A stretch of DNA of 64,000 nucleotides from Microcoleus sp036705565 (GTDB taxonomy: Bacteria > Cyanobacteriota > Cyanobacteriia > Cyanobacteriales > Microcoleaceae), in assembly GCA_036705565.1 (NCBI GenBank), contig JAUBUY010000016.1. The stretch is one strand, 5' to 3'. The position numbers were made by a program, and so were the translations under genes. Shown one piece after another: positions 15,055-24,202 of this stretch. Numbering within the stretch: the stretch's first letter is position 1; the number at the start of each line of letters is the position of its first letter. The notes beneath the pieces are model-generated. The model had not been told where the DNA came from. It ran no database searches and worked only from the letters and a program-made list of their open reading frames with translations.

Positions 15055-17286
15055 TTATTTAACCCCATTAGCTACTACTCCCAAGACTTTAAAATCTGCT
15101 ACATTTAGTTGATCTAAAGCTTTATTTACCATCCCGCGATCGGTTTTTTCTATTTTTACTATCAGCACTGTACCATCAGTTTGAGAAGCTAGTAAATGAC
15201 CGTCTGCTAAACCAATTAAAGGTGGTGTATCGTAAATGACTAAATCAAATAAGGCTAGGAATTGTTCCATTAAATAGTGCATCTTTCTCGAAGAAAGTAA
15301 TTTAATTGGATCAGAGGGAATAGTACCTGCTGTGAGGACAAAAAGATTGTCATCGTCGGGTAATCGCTGAATAGCCTCATTTAAGCTTAAATCAGAACTT
15401 AAAACATTACTTAAACCTTTCATATTTGACAAGCCAAGATATGTGTGCAGTTGAGGCACACGCATATTAGCATCCACTAATAATACTCGTTTACCAACAG
15501 CAGAAGCAGTTTTAGCTAAATAAAGTGCTACAGTTGACTTACCCTCACCTTTAATGGTCGAAGTGATGGTTAAAGAACTTATTGGGTGTTCAGCATTTAA
15601 TAATTGAATATTTGTGTATAAGTAGTGAAATGCCTCGACTACAGGAAAATCTTTGTAATTTGAAACTATTATTCGTTTTAAGCTTGCACTGTTAGTATTT
15701 GAACTTACGCTAGTGAATTTAGCTGGAACACGTTCACCTCGACCAGATTTAATTTTCATCGCTTTGGCGATCGGAATGACTCCCAAAATAGGGCGTTTAG
15801 TTGCTGATTTAATTTCTTCGGGAGTATGGAAAACAGTATTTAAAACTTCTACTAGGAAACCTATAGCAATGCCTAGTAAAGTGCTAATAACGATCGCAAT
15901 GGCTAGGTGGCGACGGGTTGGTTTTTCTGTTACTGGGTAAAAATCACCATTTTCGTTTGTGATTAACTGTGGTTTAGATATAATTTGCCAAGAGCCATCA
16001 ATTTGACCAGCATCTAGTTGTAAAGTTTTTTGTTTTTCGAGGAAGAGTTTGAGATTATCTTTAGCTAGTTCTAGTTTTAATTGTATGTCATCATAGCGAA
16101 GTTGAGCTTGAGGCATTTGAGTGATTTTTGCTTGCAGTGAATTTTGGCTATTAGTTATCAATCGCTCGCGAGCTTCCAACTGTTTTAGTTGTGATTGCAT
16201 CTGCAAGAGGACAATATCAGCTTCTTTTTTGATTAAATCACGCAAACTTTGCTGCTTTTCCCGCAAAGATTGAATGGGAAGGCTATTTTCATAAAATTGA
16301 GTAGAGCTTAAAGCTAATTGCGACTCTATTTCATTTACTTTGCTAATTAAATTTTCATAGGATTTGGGGCTAATATCAACAATCCAACGATTATCGCCCG
16401 TTAACGCTCTTTTTTTGTAGCTTTCATATTGAAGCCTACTTTCTGCCAGTTGTGCTTGCACTTCTAGGCGACGATTAGTTAAATTATCGAGCTGATCTGA
16501 TAGGCTGCGGCTGCGTACTTCGGGTTGATTAAAGTTATACTGAAGCCTTAACATTTGTAATTCTTGTTGCAATTTATCGACTCTCTGCTGGAGTGGGGGC
16601 AGTTGTCGATCTATAAAATCAATACTTTGTTTGCTAACTTTCAAACGCTCTTTATCCATATATTCTAGGTAATATTTTGCAGTTTCATCCAGCACATATT
16701 GGATGCGCTTTGGATCTCGATCGCGATAGCTAATATCTATGAGTTTAGTACCACCCTGCTTCCCATCTCGCAAGAAAGTAATACGTTGGATAGTCAAGCG
16801 GCTACTGAGACTTTTATAGTCAAATTTTGGATATTTTGTTTGCAATTTATTGACTAATGGTAGTAACACTTCTGGGCTTTTTAAAACCCGCGCTAAACTT
16901 TGATAATCCACCGAGGAACCGTCTTCCGCTGATGATTTAATTTTGTTCAAGTCTGTGATGCCTAAACTGTTATTTTGAGCTTGAACCAATAGTTTTGATA
17001 GCCGATCGTCAGCCGTAATCGGTTCTGCTAAAACTGTGAATTTTCCTTCATACTCAGTAATAGAGTTTTTGGCAGCCCTGAGCACGAAACTACCGCTTAA
17101 AGTAGCTATGCTGGCAGCTACTATGCCCATCACCAGAAGGCGACGTTTGATGACAGCTAGTACCCAATTCATATCAAGAACTTGGTCATCCTCTGCTGGG
17201 GTACTAGCTAGGTAATTAGCGGAGGGAGCAGACAAATATTGACCATTAAGGTCATTTTTGATGGAAGACAACAGTTTTTTATCCAT
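15055..17286 (-). CDS. Polysaccharide co-polymerase with BY-kinase domain (Wzc/CapAB-like)
   Basis: The 743-aa inner-membrane protein controls chain length and export of surface polysaccharide. It has an N-terminal Wzz domain with a membrane helix near residue 55, a long periplasmic coiled-coil region (about 200-430), a second membrane helix (HLAIAIVISTLLGIAIGFLV, near 460) and a cytosolic tyrosine-kinase ATPase domain. Walker A is STIKGEGKSTVALYLA, Walker A' VLLVDANMRVPQLH and Walker B LVIYDTPPLIG. Odd point: the protein ends VVANGVK, without the tyrosine-rich tail that such kinases usually phosphorylate. It lies 21 bp downstream of the Wza-like gene and is probably in one operon with it. 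Confidence 0.92.
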   Translation of the reverse strand: MDKKLLSSIKNDLNGQYLSAPSANYLASTPAEDDQVLDMNWVLAVIKRRLLVMGIVAASIATLSGSFVLRAAKNSITEYEGKFTVLAEPITADDRLSKLLVQAQNNSLGITDLNKIKSSAEDGSSVDYQSLARVLKSPEVLLPLVNKLQTKYPKFDYKSLSSRLTIQRITFLRDGKQGGTKLIDISYRDRDPKRIQYVLDETAKYYLEYMDKERLKVSKQSIDFIDRQLPPLQQRVDKLQQELQMLRLQYNFNQPEVRSRSLSDQLDNLTNRRLEVQAQLAESRLQYESYKKRALTGDNRWIVDISPKSYENLISKVNEIESQLALSSTQFYENSLPIQSLREKQQSLRDLIKKEADIVLLQMQSQLKQLEARERLITNSQNSLQAKITQMPQAQLRYDDIQLKLELAKDNLKLFLEKQKTLQLDAGQIDGSWQIISKPQLITNENGDFYPVTEKPTRRHLAIAIVISTLLGIAIGFLVEVLNTVFHTPEEIKSATKRPILGVIPIAKAMKIKSGRGERVPAKFTSVSSNTNSASLKRIIVSNYKDFPVVEAFHYLYTNIQLLNAEHPISSLTITSTIKGEGKSTVALYLAKTASAVGKRVLLVDANMRVPQLHTYLGLSNMKGLSNVLSSDLSLNEAIQRLPDDDNLFVLTAGTIPSDPIKLLSSRKMHYLMEQFLALFDLVIYDTPPLIGLADGHLLASQTDGTVLIVKIEKTDRGMVNKALDQLNVADFKVLGVVANGVK

Positions 17287-17307
17287 AGCAAGAATCTTAT
17301 TTAATTC

Positions 17308-18738
17308 CTAATTTCCGAATAGTCTGAGTAGCTCTATCAGTCGGGTGGGAACGAGAATTCCACCAATAATATTACTAGCTGGTGAGAAAACAGTATTAAT
17401 GTTGTCTACGAATATAGCAGTCCTCGATCGTGCCACTATAATTATGTCATTATCTTGAATCAGTGGGTTGCTTTGAGCGTCGATTCCTTGATTAAAGTTA
17501 ATTGATACTTGCGATCGAGATATCGTGCCATTAGGATTTAGCCTGATCAGTTCCACATATCTAGAGTTAGCGCGATTTGGTCGAAAACCTCCCGCACTCA
17601 TAATTGCTTGATTTAAGGTAGTATTAGGAGGTAATTTGAGTCCACCCGGAGCATTGACTTCTCCGATAACACTTACTTGCAAAGTCGCCGGAGCAAAGCT
17701 AGCAGTAGCTAGAACAGAAACTTCTCCGGGGTCGATCGCCGTCGCTGTCGGGACAAAGATGATATCCCCTTCTTGTAGTATAGTATCTTGAGAGGTATCT
17801 TGTTCTTGCAAATATTGCCAGAGGTTAATAGTTCTAATTTGTTGTTGGCCACTTCTAGTATAACGTTGGAGTTGGATTTGCCGAATATCAGCGATTGATG
17901 TTATGCCACCAGCTAGTTGTAGAGATCGAATGATGGTCGGTTGTCCGCTGGTTCTTTCACCATTTCGGGTATCACCACCAATGGCTACATATCTACCCGG
18001 ACGCTTCACCTCTCCGAATACTGAGACAGTACGGGGTTGATCTGCTGGTATAGAAAAATTAGATTCACTAAGTTGATTTGTTTCTGCTAAATTAATGGTT
18101 TCTTGAGGGGGAACCAAGATTTGATCTCCATCTCGCAACGTGATATCTTGGCTGCTCTGACCAGTTTGTAAATAATCCCACAGATTATAAGTGATAGTTA
18201 TTTCTTTGTTAGCCGTAAGCCGACGCCGCACAATTACTCGTCGAATATCAGCGCTAGCTCGAATACCCCCAGCTTTTTCTAAAGCTTGAGGAAGCGTGGG
18301 AAACTGAATCGATGGTCTAGTTCCACCTCCATTAGCTAGGGGTAATAAGTAAGAGCCCGGACGACTTATTTCACCCGATAACCAAATATTAAGCGGGCGG
18401 GCAGCTTGTAAGCTGATTGTAACTAAAGGTCTTTTTACGACCTTACCATAAGCTCTAGTGATAACTTGGGCTGCCTGTTCTAAAGTTAATCCTTGAAGGG
18501 AAACACTACCAATAATGGGGATTTGAATAGCTCCCCCAGCGGGAATTTGATACTCCCCACTAAGCTGAGGCAGATCGTAGATATCAATTTTAATATTGTC
18601 TCCACCACCTAGATAGTAATCAGTATTAATACTTGTTGCGGGGGCTGGCGACTGAGCGAGGTTGGTTTGAGGGTAGGAGAGAGTGAGTACCAGCGCCAGC
18701 AGTGGCAGTTGTAAAGCACGGAGAGTAAGCCATTTCAT
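17308..18738 (-). CDS. Outer-membrane polysaccharide export protein (Wza-like, SLBB domains)
   Basis: The 476-aa protein begins with a signal peptide (MKWLTLRALQLPLLALVLTLSYPQ...), then a Poly_export domain with DYYLGGGDNIKIDIYDLPQLSG and three SLBB repeats, seen as VWLSGE/VSVFGEVKRPGRY/VSVIGEVNAPGGL segments with DGDQILVPP-type ends. It would form the outer-membrane channel that works with the Wzc-like protein encoded next. ATG at 18738 is preferred over an in-frame TTG at 18750, because the signal peptide starts there. A lipobox cysteine, found in E. coli Wza, is not evident. Confidence 0.9.
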   Translation of the reverse strand: MKWLTLRALQLPLLALVLTLSYPQTNLAQSPAPATSINTDYYLGGGDNIKIDIYDLPQLSGEYQIPAGGAIQIPIIGSVSLQGLTLEQAAQVITRAYGKVVKRPLVTISLQAARPLNIWLSGEISRPGSYLLPLANGGGTRPSIQFPTLPQALEKAGGIRASADIRRVIVRRRLTANKEITITYNLWDYLQTGQSSQDITLRDGDQILVPPQETINLAETNQLSESNFSIPADQPRTVSVFGEVKRPGRYVAIGGDTRNGERTSGQPTIIRSLQLAGGITSIADIRQIQLQRYTRSGQQQIRTINLWQYLQEQDTSQDTILQEGDIIFVPTATAIDPGEVSVLATASFAPATLQVSVIGEVNAPGGLKLPPNTTLNQAIMSAGGFRPNRANSRYVELIRLNPNGTISRSQVSINFNQGIDAQSNPLIQDNDIIIVARSRTAIFVDNINTVFSPASNIIGGILVPTRLIELLRLFGN

Positions 18739-18771
18739 AGGTAGTAACAAATTTATGATAGAGGTAAAGCC

Positions 18772-20127
18772 ATGAAAGATATTTTAAGAATGCCGATGTT
18801 TGCGTTGATGCTATTGTGTTTAACGCTTATCGTGTTTGTGACTATTTATATTTTAGCTGCACGCCATCCGAAATTGAGTGGCACATTAGAAAAGATTTTT
18901 GTGGGCATACTTTTTTTTACCATCACTGGTGGTTCGGGGATCACGGCAATGCCCTTTACCAAACTCCATCCTAACGTTTTCTACAACTTAGAAACTACAC
19001 CCCCAACGATGATTGCTCAAATTGCCATTTATGGGGGCATGATATTAATGCTATTTCCCCGCTTAACTAAAACTACCCAAAAAACAGTTTCTATGTGCAT
19101 TAAATGGATAGCAGGAGACATTTTTTTAGGTTTGTTTTTGTTGATTATGACTTTATCGGGCTTGTGGTCACAAACTCCTGAAATTACTTTTAGGGCTATT
19201 TTTGCTATTTGGGTAGTAACACTGGCTTCTATTTATGTAGGGAAAGTGTATAGTTGGTTAGAAATTTATGGATTATTGAGATGGCTAACTGGTTTATTAG
19301 CTTTATGGTCACTTGTGAAAACAAATGCAGCGCCAGACGGTTGTTGGACAGGAGTTTTAGGTCATAAAAACCCTTTTTCTTTTCAAATGGCTAATACAGC
19401 TTCTTTATGGCTTTTATATGCTTTTAAGGATCGTAAGTATCGATATTTATCATTATTTATAACTTTAATAGCTTTAGTAGGATTGCAAAAAGGTTGTAGT
19501 GGTGCTAGTCGGATTTTGACAGTGGTATTAATCAGTTTGTGGAGTTATTTAGCCCTCTTAAAAAAATTACCTGTAAAATGGGCTTTTCTCTGCTTTATCT
19601 TATTTTTGGTCGGTAGTATAGGTATAAGTATTTTGGTATTAAATAATTTAGAGGCTATTATTGTGGATGGTTTGAAAAAAGATATGACTTTAACAGGTAG
19701 AACCGATTTTTGGCCTTTAATTATTGATCGAATTAATCAAAACAATCCCATATTTGGTTATGGAATACAAGGATTTTGGCAGTGGTGGCGTCGCTCGGAA
19801 AATCCCGCTTACGGAATTGTAGTAGCTAAAACTGGTTTTGTGCCACCCCACTCTCACAATGGTTTTATTGATATACTTTGCGAACTGGGTTGGGCCGGAC
19901 TCTTGTTGTTTATTGGGTCATTTTTGAATAATATATTTAGAGGTATAAAGTACCTAGTTAAAGGAACTTTTCCAGAGTCAGGTTTGCCTTTGTATTTATT
20001 AACATTTATGCTAATGACCAATTTGACAGAGGGGGGACTATTGGGGGTTGGTACTTATTGGTGTTGGTATGTAGTTTTATCGGTAAAATTGAGCTTAGAT
20101 AGGACAGCTAAGGATAATCCACCCTGA
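18772..20127 (+). CDS. O-antigen ligase/polymerase family membrane protein
   Basis: The 451-aa protein has about ten hydrophobic helices and the Wzy_C/O-antigen ligase signature: GHKNPFSFQMAN near residue 200 and a large loop with NPIFGYGIQGFWQWW and PPHSHNGFIDILCELGWAG near 325-380. Such proteins polymerise or ligate surface glycans in the periplasm. ATG at 18772 is preceded by GAGGTAAAG, a good ribosome-binding site. It is divergent from the Wza-like gene with only 33 bp between start codons, so the two promoters must overlap or sit inside coding sequence. A hairpin follows the gene. Confidence 0.88.
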   Translation: MKDILRMPMFALMLLCLTLIVFVTIYILAARHPKLSGTLEKIFVGILFFTITGGSGITAMPFTKLHPNVFYNLETTPPTMIAQIAIYGGMILMLFPRLTKTTQKTVSMCIKWIAGDIFLGLFLLIMTLSGLWSQTPEITFRAIFAIWVVTLASIYVGKVYSWLEIYGLLRWLTGLLALWSLVKTNAAPDGCWTGVLGHKNPFSFQMANTASLWLLYAFKDRKYRYLSLFITLIALVGLQKGCSGASRILTVVLISLWSYLALLKKLPVKWAFLCFILFLVGSIGISILVLNNLEAIIVDGLKKDMTLTGRTDFWPLIIDRINQNNPIFGYGIQGFWQWWRRSENPAYGIVVAKTGFVPPHSHNGFIDILCELGWAGLLLFIGSFLNNIFRGIKYLVKGTFPESGLPLYLLTFMLMTNLTEGGLLGVGTYWCWYVVLSVKLSLDRTAKDNPP

Positions 20128-20184
20128 TGATGTCAGCGTTTGGTCAGGCCTATTAGGAGAATCTTTACAAAGAATAGGCATATC

Positions 20185-20208
20185 CCCCACTTCTTAAAGA
20201 AGTCGGGG
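20185..20208. terminator. Hairpin between the ligase gene and nblS
   Basis: CCCCACTTCTT-AA-AGAAGTCGGGG forms a near-perfect stem between two convergent genes. It is followed at 20219-20241 by the second copy of the GTTTTACGTTTAATTAAGT repeat. It probably ends the plus-strand transcript. Confidence 0.5.
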
Positions 20209-20218
20209 CTTTAACACC

Positions 20219-20241
20219 GATCGCGTTTTACGTTTAATTAA
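20219..20241 (+). repeat. Short dispersed repeat, copy 2
   Basis: GATCGCGTTTTACGTTTAAT followed by TAAGT matches the copy at 14759-14781 apart from two inserted bases, with the same upstream AGTCGGGG hairpin arm. Its end abuts the nblS stop codon. Confidence 0.5.
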
Positions 20242-20247
20242 GTGGGC

Positions 20248-22413
20248 TCACTTAATATGACTCGCAATTGTTTCACTCTCCACCGTTGCTTCCACGGGCC
20301 AAGAATTTTCCATCTCTACTGTTTGTTGCGGCTGATAAACTGCCAAGTCGAACCAGAAAGTCGTACCCACATTAACTTCGCTAACTAAATTAATTTTAGT
20401 GTGGTGCTTGTCAATAATGTTTCTGACAATAGAAAGACCTAATCCCGTTCCTTCTAAAGTGTGTACTCGGTTTTCTACCCGGAAAAAGCGATCGAATATT
20501 GCTTGTTGGTCTTCAGGATCTATGCCAATCCCAGTATCAGAAATTTCGATCCGCACTACCGGAAAATGTTTAGCATCCGGTGACAAGTTTTGGTTGACGG
20601 ATTGACCGTCTTTGTAGGTGGGCGTCTCCGACTCTAGCAAATACGCTCGAATTGCCACCTTGCCGCCGGACTCAGTAAATTTTAAGGCATTTCCTACTAA
20701 ATTTGCAAATACTTGCAGCAGCAAATCGTAATGACCTAAAGCAGGCGGCAAATACGGGTCAACTTCTTGCTCTAATTCAATGCCTTTATCCTTAGCATTT
20801 AACTGATAAGTCCGCAGGGTTTGTTCCACAGCTTGCGGTAGGTCAACAGCTTCCAAGTGATAAACTCGACAGGATTCCAGTCGCGACAAGTCTAACACGT
20901 CGTTTACTAAACGAGTTAGTCGATCGGTTTCTCGATTGGCAATTTCTAGGAATTCCCGGCGCTCGCTTTCTAGAAGGTCTTCTCCGTACTCGTGCAGAGT
21001 CTCGATAAAAGATTTGATATTAAATAAAGGCGTTCTCAATTCGTGAGAAACATTGCTGATAAAATTGCTTTTAGCCTCATTTAGTTCTACTTCCCGAGTA
21101 ATGTCCTGCACTGTCATTGCAATGCCTTTGAGACTTTCTCGGTAATTTCCGGAACCTTGATGCTTGGAGGTTTGCTCGTAGAAAGTACACTCTACAGCTA
21201 CCGGGCGTTGTGGTTCGGTACAGGTATTTTGCTCGTGGCGGATGCAGCTTCTGCACAGCGGTTCGGCACCGGGCGCTTTGTGCAGAATGACTGTAGTTAA
21301 AACAATGCGAATTGTACGGTTAACTGGTTCGCTCATGGAGATGCGAAATTCGCCGCCGTCGCGATCGCCCGCAGCTATTTCCTGCAAAGGTCTAGCCAAC
21401 TCCTGCTGCACTTCCGAAGGCAAAATGTTGAGAACATTTACTCCAAGCGCATTTTTGCCTTCCCATCCAAAAATCCGCATCCCTGTCGGATTAACTAAAA
21501 TCACCTGCAAATTTGCGTCTAATAAAAGCGCGCCATCAGCAATCGTTGATACCAAAGTTTCTAACTTAGCTTTTTCCGCTGTCAGTTCTTCAATATTTTG
21601 TTCTTCATAACTTTCGAGTTTCTGGGCCATTTCATTAAAACTGCCAATTAACTCGCCCAATTCTCCGCCTAAAGGCAGGTCAACTCGCTGCTTAAAATTC
21701 CCGCTGGCAATGTTTTTGACCCCGAAGACTAATTGTTTTATCGGCTGAGTAATTGTCAGGGCATTAAATACAGCCCCCAAAATGACCATCACCCAAATAG
21801 TCACAAATACTGCTAAAGTGACATCCCTAGTCAGATTTGAAGATATAACTGCTGCGGGATTTGGGTTAATGCCGATCGCCAAAACTCCCAAATATTTGTC
21901 TTCATGAATTAACGGCACAAATACATCGGTAACTTCTCCATCGGGGGTCAAATGCTGCCGCACCAAAGGCAAAGAAGTTAAATTTCTCGCCTCAATATCG
22001 GCGAGAAAATTATCGGGAAGTTTGATCTGGCGGCGCAGTGTCAGGGAAGTCTCCACCTCGGATTCCGAAAAGGGTATCCCCAGAAAAATATCTCCCGCTT
22101 CGTCTGCGTAAAGCATATAGCGGACGCTGGAGGTGCTGCTGTAAAATTGGCGGGAAAAGCGGGCGACTTCGGAGCGATCGTTGTTGGCAATCAGCGGCGC
22201 CACATTTGCTGCCAACAGCAAGCCGAGGTCGCGGCCGTAACGAGTATCGTTAAGTCGGGCGTCTTGCTGGATAGTATTCACGGCCCAGAATGTCAGGCCA
22301 CTCATAATTAACGACACTACGAGGGTAGCAGCGGCCATCAGGCGGGTCTGGAGGGTAAAATCCGACCACCAGCGGGCAATAATTTCTCCGATTTTGTTTA
22401 GTATGGCCAGCAT
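20248..22413 (-). CDS. nblS: NblS/Hik33-type sensor histidine kinase
   Basis: The 721-aa membrane kinase matches NblS (DspA/Hik33), the essential cyanobacterial sensor for high light, cold and nutrient stress. Order: membrane helix (about 25-48), extracytoplasmic sensor region, second helix (about 198-220), HAMP (TQPIKQLVFGVKNIASGNF), PAS (about 285-440), H-box with His457 in FISNVSHELRTPLFNIKSF, N-box NLVGNALKF, G1 DTGIGID and G2 GTGLGLSIVRNII. A four-cysteine stretch (Cys387, 390, 398, 409) sits in the PAS domain. The purD gene lies upstream on the same strand with a 170-bp gap, an arrangement I recall from other cyanobacteria. Usual length is about 660-700 aa. Confidence 0.92.
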   Translation of the reverse strand: MLAILNKIGEIIARWWSDFTLQTRLMAAATLVVSLIMSGLTFWAVNTIQQDARLNDTRYGRDLGLLLAANVAPLIANNDRSEVARFSRQFYSSTSSVRYMLYADEAGDIFLGIPFSESEVETSLTLRRQIKLPDNFLADIEARNLTSLPLVRQHLTPDGEVTDVFVPLIHEDKYLGVLAIGINPNPAAVISSNLTRDVTLAVFVTIWVMVILGAVFNALTITQPIKQLVFGVKNIASGNFKQRVDLPLGGELGELIGSFNEMAQKLESYEEQNIEELTAEKAKLETLVSTIADGALLLDANLQVILVNPTGMRIFGWEGKNALGVNVLNILPSEVQQELARPLQEIAAGDRDGGEFRISMSEPVNRTIRIVLTTVILHKAPGAEPLCRSCIRHEQNTCTEPQRPVAVECTFYEQTSKHQGSGNYRESLKGIAMTVQDITREVELNEAKSNFISNVSHELRTPLFNIKSFIETLHEYGEDLLESERREFLEIANRETDRLTRLVNDVLDLSRLESCRVYHLEAVDLPQAVEQTLRTYQLNAKDKGIELEQEVDPYLPPALGHYDLLLQVFANLVGNALKFTESGGKVAIRAYLLESETPTYKDGQSVNQNLSPDAKHFPVVRIEISDTGIGIDPEDQQAIFDRFFRVENRVHTLEGTGLGLSIVRNIIDKHHTKINLVSEVNVGTTFWFDLAVYQPQQTVEMENSWPVEATVESETIASHIK

Positions 22414-22583
22414 TTCACCAGTTCACCCGTTCAATATTAAAAGCAAGATAAATTCAGTTGGCTTCAGATAAAATTTTCTGATGCGACTTGTCCGCTACCG
22501 CCACCGCAGAGATACCAAACTTCATTGTTACATTTCTACATTGAGATTGCTTGGCTTTCGGATGGCGGTCGATGTCGCAATTC

Positions 22584-23864
22584 CTAATTTTTATCGCCCA
22601 GAGCTCGGCGACCGATGTCCCGACGGCAGTAGACGCCTTCAAATTGGATGCAATCAACTGCTGCATAAGCTGTGGAGATAGCTTGTTCCAAAGTTTCTCC
22701 CGCTGCGGTGACGCCCAAAACCCGGCCGCCGTCGCTCACCAACTGCTGGTGCTTCAACTGGGTGCCGGCGTGAAAGACTTCTGCTCCTTTGGCTTCAGCT
22801 TCCTCGATACCTGTAATAACTTTGCCTTTTTGATAACTTCCAGGATAGCCCCCAGAAGCCAAAACTACGCAAACAGAGGCCCCCGACTTCCAGCGAATAG
22901 AAGATTCACCGAGACGCTGCTGACAGCAGGCGAGCACCAAATCTTCTAAAGGCGTTTCCAGCAGTGACAAAACCGCTTGAGTTTCGGGATCTCCGAAACG
23001 GCAGTTGAATTCTAAGACTTTGGGTTCTCCGTCGGGGGTAATCATTAAACCTGCGTAGAGTACACCCCGGTAGTCGATTTTGCGTTTTTGCAGTGCGGAG
23101 AGGGTGGGTTCGAGAATTTCTTCTTGAATCCTTTCCATGAGTTCCGGGGTGACAATGGGCGCTGGGGCGTAGGCTCCCATACCGCCGGTGTTGGCTCCCT
23201 GGTCGCCTTCGCCGATAGCTTTGTGGTCTTGGGCCGGCAGCAACGGTTCCACTGTGATGCCGTCGGTGAGGGCGAGAATCGAGACTTCTTGACCGGTTAA
23301 GAATTCTTCGACGACGACTCGGATGTTGTCGGTGCCGAATTCGCCTCGGAAAATGGTGTTGATGGCGCTGTGAGCCATTTTGACGGTGGTGGCAACGGTG
23401 ACTCCTTTGCCTGATGCGAGTCCGTCTGCTTTAATGACTATTGGGGTTCCTTGTTCCAGAACGTATGCTTTGGCTGCTTCTGCGTCTGTAAATACGGCAG
23501 CTTTGGGTGTGGGGATGCCTGCTTCGAGCATCAGTTCTTTGGCCCAGGATTTGCTGGATTCAATTTGGGCGCCGGCTTTGGTGGGGCCGAAAATCATCAT
23601 TTTTCGCTGTTGGAAATAGTCGGCGATGCCTAGCGATAGGGGCAATTCGGGGCCGACGATGACTAATCCGATGTTGTTGACCATCGCAAAGCGTTCGATG
23701 CCTTGGAAGTCGTCGATGTTGAGCGACAGATTTTGACAGCCTGGGGTGGTAGCTGTGCCGCCGTTCCCAGGCACGCAGAATACTTGTTTAATCCGCGTAG
23801 ATTCTAGCAGTTTTTTTGCGATCGCGTGTTCGCGACCTCCGTTTCCCACAACTAAAACTTTCAC
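22584..23864 (-). CDS. purD: Phosphoribosylamine-glycine ligase (GAR synthetase)
   Basis: The 426-aa ATP-grasp enzyme joins 5-phosphoribosylamine and glycine in step two of purine synthesis. Marks are the N-terminal MKVLVVGNGGREHAIAKKL, VIKADGLASGKGVTVA in the ATP-grasp region, EEFLTGQEVSILALTDG, QDHKAIGEGDQGANTGGMGAYAP split across residues 210-235, and EFNCRFGDPETQ. Length is that of the family. ATG start. Same strand as nblS downstream. Confidence 0.97.
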   Translation of the reverse strand: MKVLVVGNGGREHAIAKKLLESTRIKQVFCVPGNGGTATTPGCQNLSLNIDDFQGIERFAMVNNIGLVIVGPELPLSLGIADYFQQRKMMIFGPTKAGAQIESSKSWAKELMLEAGIPTPKAAVFTDAEAAKAYVLEQGTPIVIKADGLASGKGVTVATTVKMAHSAINTIFRGEFGTDNIRVVVEEFLTGQEVSILALTDGITVEPLLPAQDHKAIGEGDQGANTGGMGAYAPAPIVTPELMERIQEEILEPTLSALQKRKIDYRGVLYAGLMITPDGEPKVLEFNCRFGDPETQAVLSLLETPLEDLVLACCQQRLGESSIRWKSGASVCVVLASGGYPGSYQKGKVITGIEEAEAKGAEVFHAGTQLKHQQLVSDGGRVLGVTAAGETLEQAISTAYAAVDCIQFEGVYCRRDIGRRALGDKN

Positions 23865-24202
23865 AGTATCCTCACCTATAAATTTTGTTCCCTGAATGTC
23901 TGATTTTCAGTGTTGGCATCTGTCTATCTGCTTTTTGCAGTGCTGTCAATTATGCCATGCTTGGCGCTAGGGAATTGCTAGATGTGGCACTTTTCTGGAG
24001 GAGTGGGGTTCGACGGCTGTTTCTCAATGGCTGGGAGCGTGCAATAATTAAAGACTTTAGCTGCCCAATTTTTCTAGGTTCTGCCTCGATTTAATCCTGC
24101 AATTAAAACTATTTTCTGGCTTTTAACTCTGCAATTACTGTAATTCATCCGGCGACAAATAGCGATAAGATAGGCAGGTTGACTCTGCGGAATTTTACTC
24201 AC
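23865..24202. other. Divergent intergenic region between purD and purK
   Basis: About 340 bp separate the divergent purD and purK starts. No purine-type riboswitch, tRNA or gene is recognised. Promoters for both genes should lie here. No unambiguous box pair was identified. Confidence 0.35.

Noticed and set aside
23885..24094. A 69-codon frame between purD and purK
   Set aside because: No family resemblance, no ribosome-binding site, lies in the promoter gap.
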